Shown here one piece after another: positions 59,896-64,000 of a DNA stretch of 64,000 bases. The translations under genes and the position numbers were made by a program. Each line of letters starts with the position of its first letter. Within the stretch, counting starts at the first letter, position 1. The notes beneath the pieces are model-generated. The model had not been told where the DNA came from, searched no databases, and saw nothing but the letters and a program-made list of their open reading frames with translations. The DNA is from Rhizobiaceae bacterium (lineage in GTDB: Bacteria; Pseudomonadota; Alphaproteobacteria; Rhizobiales; Rhizobiaceae): the NCBI GenBank assembly GCA_023953835.1, contig JAMLJB010000001.1:1-64000 (forward strand), given 5' to 3'.

Positions 59896-60393
59896 ATGTC
59901 CCTTCCCGAAAAGGCCTTTCCCGTTTCCTGGGATCAGTTTCACCGCGACGCACGCGCGCTGGCGTGGCGGCTGGCAGGCAGTGGCAATGGCTGGAAAGCC
60001 ATCGTCTGCATAACACGAGGCGGGCTTGTCCCCGCCGCTATCATCTCACGCGAACTGGGCATTCGCGTCATTGAGACGGTGAGCGTTGCGTCCTACCATG
60101 ACTACACCTCTCAGGGCGAATTGCAGGTTCTCAAGGAGATTTCCCCACCCCTGCTCGAAAATGACGGGCAGGACGTGCTGATCGTGGACGATCTGACCGA
60201 CACCGGCAAAACCGCCGCCATCGTGCGCGCAATGATGCCCAAGGCGCATTTCGCGACGGTCTACGCCAAGCCCAAAGGGCGGCCGCTGGTCGACACATTT
60301 GTGACCGAGGTCAGCCAGGACACATGGATCTATTTTCCATGGGACATGGGCTTTGCCTATCAGAAGCCCATTTCCGAGGCGCATTCGGGGTAA
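59896..60393 (+). CDS. gpt: Xanthine phosphoribosyltransferase
   Basis: A 165-residue purine-salvage enzyme that converts xanthine (and guanine) to nucleotide. The PRPP motif is [14 protein letters not shown] (near residue 94), [18 protein letters not shown] lies at about 37, and [15 protein letters not shown] closes the active site. The length and C-terminal WDMG agree with Gpt. ATG at 59896. A purine-type permease is encoded elsewhere in this window (40856). Confidence 0.95.
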   Translation: MSLPEKAFPVSWDQFHRDARALAWRLAGSGNGWKAIVCITRGGLVPAAIISRELGIRVIETVSVASYHDYTSQGELQVLKEISPPLLENDGQDVLIVDDLTDTGKTAAIVRAMMPKAHFATVYAKPKGRPLVDTFVTEVSQDTWIYFPWDMGFAYQKPISEAHSG

Positions 60394-60601
60394 CGCCGCT
60401 CGCGAATATATACCTGCGGATGTGGCCACTCCTCCATTTCGATTAGCCGGCAACATAGTTATGGACTTGCGCTGAGGGCTGGGCGCGCGCAGGATTTCCT
60501 GTGCGTGCAATATGTTAACAGATTTGTGCGCGTCATTTCGGGCGTTGTTGGAACTGTCAGTTGGAACTGTCACTCTGGGCGGGCTAGAATCCCGAATCGA
60601 T

Positions 60602-61078
60602 ATGCGTGACGCGACAGATATCGCGGAGAGGATCCGCAGCCTTTTCGGCGATGCGCCCTGCCGGTTGCAGGTGGCGGCGTTGCCATGGCGCGGCTCCGTC
60701 GGCGCAGTCGAGGTGATGCTTATCACCAGCCGCGAAACCGGACGCTGGGTGCTGCCCAAGGGCTGGGCCGAAAAAGGCGAAGCGAAATGGGACGCGGCTG
60801 CGCGCGAAGCGCACGAGGAAGCCGGACTCAAGGGCGTGGTCGCCAGGGATGAAGCCGGACGATTCGTGTATGGCAAAATCAAGCCTTCCGGCACGGTGCC
60901 GTGCGAGGTCGTCGTCTATCCGCTGCGTGTGGAAAAGGTCTGCCCGACATGGAAGGAAAAGAGCGAGCGCAGCCGCTCGTGGTTTTCGCCACTTGACGCC
61001 GCAAGGCTCGTCCGGGAGCCCGACCTCGCCCAGATTCTTGTTGGATTTGGCCGAAACCACGCACGCTTTGCAGCTTAG
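60602..61078 (+). CDS. Nudix hydrolase
   Basis: A 158-residue Nudix protein with a complete box GWAEKGEAKWDAAAREAHEE followed by AGL (residues 58-80): G-x5-E-x7-REUxEExGU is satisfied if read GEAKWD...REAHEEAG. The motif ETGRWVLPKGWAEKGE resembles diphosphoinositol/diadenosine polyphosphate hydrolases. The start at 60602 was chosen because the upstream extension is unlike the family. Substrate not assigned. Confidence 0.88.
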   Translation: MRDATDIAERIRSLFGDAPCRLQVAALPWRGSVGAVEVMLITSRETGRWVLPKGWAEKGEAKWDAAAREAHEEAGLKGVVARDEAGRFVYGKIKPSGTVPCEVVVYPLRVEKVCPTWKEKSERSRSWFSPLDAARLVREPDLAQILVGFGRNHARFAA

Positions 61079-61217
61079 GCGCCCGACAGCCGGTTCATAG
61101 CCGGCTCCGAAGCATCCCCGCTATCCACATCCGCCACCCACAACATGTAGCGGTCGTAAAAGTTTCAAATTCGATACCTTGACGGTTTGGTACGAGTCGC
61201 TTTTTATGGGCTATGCA

Positions 61218-61265
61218 CCCCTTATCGAGGGGCGTGGCCGACAAGTTGGTCGTCGGCCTTGTTTT
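61218..61265 (+). terminator. Terminator after the Nudix gene
   Basis: Two hairpins in tandem: CCCCT-TATCG-AGGGG (61218-61232), then GGCCGAC-AAGTTGGTC-GTCGGCC followed by TTGTTTT (61236-61265). The second looks like a Rho-independent terminator, about 160 bp after the Nudix stop. Confidence 0.7.
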
Positions 61266-61386
61266 CCGGTTTTTGAGGGATTTGTACCCTTCCGACGGAG
61301 CAATCCGGTGGGTGGTTCCGGCTGCCATTTTGTCTGGCGGCAACTCATTTGTTGAAAATTGTCGGGGGTGGAAAAATTCTCTGTTA

Positions 61387-61433
61387 ACACTATATTTAGT
61401 GTTTGAATGCAGAGTGAGCACAAGATAGAGCGT
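61387..61433 (+). promoter_or_regulatory. Two NrdR-type boxes upstream of nrdJ
   Basis: ACACTATATTTAGTGT (61387-61402) matches the NrdR consensus ACACWAWATATWGTGT closely. GCACAAGATAGAGCGT (61418-61433) is a weaker copy. Their centres are 31 bp apart, with a 15-bp gap, the spacing known for cooperative NrdR binding (three helical turns). Box 1 contains the -10-like TATATT. They lie 237 bp before nrdJ; the remaining leader 61434-61669 has no recognised riboswitch. Confidence 0.8.
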
Positions 61434-61669
61434 TATTCCTTCACTAAGGGACTCACGCTCCAGCAAGGCGGCAGGACTGGTCGGGTCGCCGCAAAAAGTC
61501 GGAGAATGGTTCAGGAGACGGTTCGTTTTCCGCGTGTGAGACAGTGAAACACGAAGCGTAGGAGAACCGGACGCAAAGCGCGCCCGGACGGGATAGGCAT
61601 GAGCGCAAGAAACGGGCCTGCGGGCCTGGATGAGATGCGCTATATATAGATGGAACGAGGGACGGATAG

Positions 61670-64000
61670 ATGCACATTGAACGGCGGTTTACCAAGGAAG
61701 GTCAGTCGGCCTATTCGGAAATCGAGTTCCGTAAAGCAGTGTCGGAGATCAAGAATCCCGACGGCTCTATTGTGTTTCGCCTGGCGGACATCGATGTGCC
61801 CGCGCAGTTCAGTCAGGTTGCGACCGATGTCCTGGCCCAGAAATATTTCCGCAAGGCAGGCGTGCCCGCGCGGCTGAAGAAGATCGAGGAGAATGACGTT
61901 CCTTCCTTCCTTTGGCGCTCCGTGGCGGATGAGGCTGCGCTTTCCAAACTTCCCGAAGACCAGCGCTACGGTTCGGAAACAGACGCAAGGCAGGTTTTCG
62001 ACCGGCTGTCGGGAACCTGGACCTATTGGGGCTGGAAGGGCGGCTATTTCGCTTCCGAGGCCGATGCGATGGCGTTCCGCGACGAGCTTGCCTTCATGCT
62101 GGCGGCGCAGCGCGTCGCTCCCAATTCGCCCCAATGGTTCAACACCGGGCTGCACTGGGCATATGGCATAGACGGCCCCGGCCAGGGCCATTTTTACGTC
62201 GATCCGTTCACCGGCAAGCTCACCAAGTCGAAATCGGCCTATGAGCATCCGCAACCGCATGCCTGCTTCATCCAGTCCGTGCAGGACGATCTGGTGAATG
62301 AAGGCGGCATTATGGACCTGTGGGTGCGCGAGGCGCGCCTGTTCAAATATGGTTCAGGCACGGGGTCGAATTTCTCAATGCTGCGCGGCGAAGGCGAGCG
62401 ACTTTCGGGCGGGGGCAAGTCTTCCGGTCTGATGTCGTTCCTCAAGATCGGCGACCGCGCTGCGGGCGCCATCAAATCGGGCGGCACGACGCGTCGCGCC
62501 GCGAAAATGGTGATCGTCGATGCCGACCATCCCGATATCGAAGCCTTCATCGACTGGAAGGTAAAAGAAGAGCAGAAGGTGGCCGCGCTTGTCACCGGCT
62601 CGAAGATCGTCAAGCAGCACCTGACGAAGATCATGGCTGCCTGCGTCAACTGCGAGGGCAACAATGGCGATTGTTTCGACCCGGCCAAGAATCCTGCGCT
62701 GAAGCGCGAAATCCGCGCCGCCAAGAAAAACGCGGTGCCGGAAAACTACGTCAAGCGCGTGATCCAGTTCGCACGACAGGGTTATACGTCGATCGACTTC
62801 CAGACCTACGATACGGACTGGGATTCGGAAGCCTATCTCACCGTTTCCGGCCAGAACTCGAACAATTCGATCTCTCTCAAGGACGATTTCCTGCGCGCAG
62901 TCGAGAACGATGCGGACTGGAACCTTGTCGGACGCATCAATGGCAAGGTTTACAAGACGCTGAAAGCGCGCGATCTGTGGGAAAAGATCGGCTATGCCGC
63001 ATGGGCATCCGCTGATCCCGGCCTGCATTTCAACACGACGATGAACGACTGGCACACCTCGCCGGCAGCCGGCCCGATCCGGGCGTCGAACCCGTGCTCG
63101 GAATATATGTTCCTCGACGACACGGCGTGCAATCTCGCCTCGATCAACCTCCTGCCCTATCGCAATGCGGACGGCAGTTTCGACATCGCGGCCTATGAGC
63201 ACTCGGTGCGGCTGTGGACCATGGTGCTGGAAATCTCGGTGATGATGGCGCAGTTCCCCTCGAAGGAAATCGCCAAGCTGTCCTATGAGTACCGCACGCT
63301 CGGCCTCGGCTATGCCAATATTGGCGGGCTGCTGATGACCTCCGGCATTCCATACGACTCGGCGGAAGGGCGCGCCATCTGCGCCTCGCTGACGTCAATC
63401 ATGACCGGCATCGCCTATGCGACCTCGGCGGAAATGGCGTCGGAGCTTGGCGCATTCCCTGACTATGACCGCAACGCCGTCAATATGCTGCGGGTGATGC
63501 GCAACCATCGCCGCGCGGCCTATGGCGAAAGAGACGGCTATGAGAAGCTGGCGGTCAACCCTGTGCCGATCAACCATGCCGATCTGAAGCAGGCCGAGCT
63601 TGGCGTACACGCCAAGGCTGCCTGGGACCGGGCGCTGGAGCTTGGCGAGGAACACGGCTACCGCAACGCTCAGGCAACCGTGATCGCGCCGACCGGCACG
63701 ATCGGCCTCGTCATGGATTGCGACACGACCGGCATCGAACCCGACTTCGCGCTGGTGAAGTTCAAGAAGCTGGCTGGCGGCGGCTATTTCAAGATCATCA
63801 ACCGCGCCGTGCCGGAAGCGCTGCGCACGCTTGGATATTCCGAGAGCCAGATCGCCGAGATCGAGGCCTATGCGGTCGGTCACGGCAACCTCAACCAGGC
63901 TCCCGGCATCAACCCTTCGACGCTGCGGGCCAAGGGCCTCACGGACGAGAAGATCGAGGCGCTCAATGCCGCGCTGAAATCGGCTTTCGACGTCAAGTTC
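61670..64000 (+). CDS. nrdJ: Class II (adenosylcobalamin-dependent) ribonucleotide reductase, truncated by the window
   Basis: 777 codons run without a stop to the end of the window; full-length relatives have about 1,200. The start MHIERRFTKEGQSAYSEIEF has GAGGGA 7 nt upstream. Features of the class II enzyme include SPQWFNTGLHWAYGIDGPGQ, the substrate/active-site stretch ACFIQSVQDDLVNEGG with FKYGSGTGSNFSMLRG, and NPCSEYMFLDDTACNLASIN. It reduces ribonucleotides with vitamin B12 and works aerobically or anaerobically. The 3' end and the C-terminal redox cysteines are not visible. Two NrdR boxes lie upstream. Confidence 0.96.
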   Translation, partial: MHIERRFTKEGQSAYSEIEFRKAVSEIKNPDGSIVFRLADIDVPAQFSQVATDVLAQKYFRKAGVPARLKKIEENDVPSFLWRSVADEAALSKLPEDQRYGSETDARQVFDRLSGTWTYWGWKGGYFASEADAMAFRDELAFMLAAQRVAPNSPQWFNTGLHWAYGIDGPGQGHFYVDPFTGKLTKSKSAYEHPQPHACFIQSVQDDLVNEGGIMDLWVREARLFKYGSGTGSNFSMLRGEGERLSGGGKSSGLMSFLKIGDRAAGAIKSGGTTRRAAKMVIVDADHPDIEAFIDWKVKEEQKVAALVTGSKIVKQHLTKIMAACVNCEGNNGDCFDPAKNPALKREIRAAKKNAVPENYVKRVIQFARQGYTSIDFQTYDTDWDSEAYLTVSGQNSNNSISLKDDFLRAVENDADWNLVGRINGKVYKTLKARDLWEKIGYAAWASADPGLHFNTTMNDWHTSPAAGPIRASNPCSEYMFLDDTACNLASINLLPYRNADGSFDIAAYEHSVRLWTMVLEISVMMAQFPSKEIAKLSYEYRTLGLGYANIGGLLMTSGIPYDSAEGRAICASLTSIMTGIAYATSAEMASELGAFPDYDRNAVNMLRVMRNHRRAAYGERDGYEKLAVNPVPINHADLKQAELGVHAKAAWDRALELGEEHGYRNAQATVIAPTGTIGLVMDCDTTGIEPDFALVKFKKLAGGGYFKIINRAVPEALRTLGYSESQIAEIEAYAVGHGNLNQAPGINPSTLRAKGLTDEKIEALNAALKSAFDVKF

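Noticed and set aside
61434..61669. Cobalamin riboswitch in the nrdJ leader
   Set aside because: The conserved B12-box type sequence was not found in the leader.

Overview
The window reads as a high-GC alphaproteobacterial chromosome, most likely Hyphomicrobiales (Rhizobiales) and probably Phyllobacteriaceae. The pointers are ExoR, PopZ, the pcm-tolC-popZ-valS order, the dgt-argS-SPOR cluster, a DUF6636 secreted protein and a class II ribonucleotide reductase. No 16S rRNA is present, so the genus is inference.

Region 1 (1 to about 19.4 kb) is one contiguous conjugation and maintenance module of a Tn4371-like integrative and conjugative element (ICE). It runs repA, parA, a ribbon-helix-helix protein, DUF2840, traF, DUF736, lytic transglycosylase, relaxase, traG, a CopG-like gene, trbB-C-D-E-J-K-L-F-G-I and DUF2274, nearly all on the + strand with start/stop overlaps, and ends in a convergent LysR gene. 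Non-coding signals sit where such an element needs them: three 19-bp iteron-like repeats after repA, a perfect palindrome before parA, and four short repeats immediately before the relaxase gene. The integrase and the left attachment site are not in the window.

Region 2 (about 19.4 to 27.4 kb) is accessory cargo. Three oxidoreductases sit beside regulators of three different families (MarR, HxlR, AraC), each with an obvious inverted-repeat operator; a double NTF2-fold protein lies among them. Scars of older mobile elements follow: an IS5-like transposase remnant, a degenerate tRNA-Leu-like sequence that may mark an attachment site, an AlpA/excisionase-like gene and a RadC C-terminal remnant.

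Region 3 (27.5 to 53.3 kb) is core chromosome: terC, rimO, rpsD, murI, trmJ, icd, a giant acidic SPOR protein, argS, dgt, erpA, a purine permease, xthA, exoR, fadL, valS, popZ, tolC, pcm, tRNA-Cys and tRNA-Asn. Most convergent pairs are separated by clear hairpin terminators.

Region 4 (53.5 to 58.1 kb) is an island of lineage-specific, mostly exported small proteins. It holds a 549-residue glycine-rich protein built from three new-looking Cys-containing repeats plus two different tandem arrays, and a strikingly AT-rich intergenic stretch. Region 5 (58.1 to 64 kb) returns to conserved genes (a CinA-like protein, a universal stress protein, gpt, a Nudix hydrolase) and ends inside nrdJ, whose upstream region carries two NrdR-type boxes 31 bp apart.

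I found no CRISPR array, rRNA operon or recognisable antiviral system. The strongest candidates for something undescribed are the glycine-rich protein with its triplicated Cys repeat, the predicted leaderless MarR operon, and the full antisense overlap of LysR with the DUF2274 gene.
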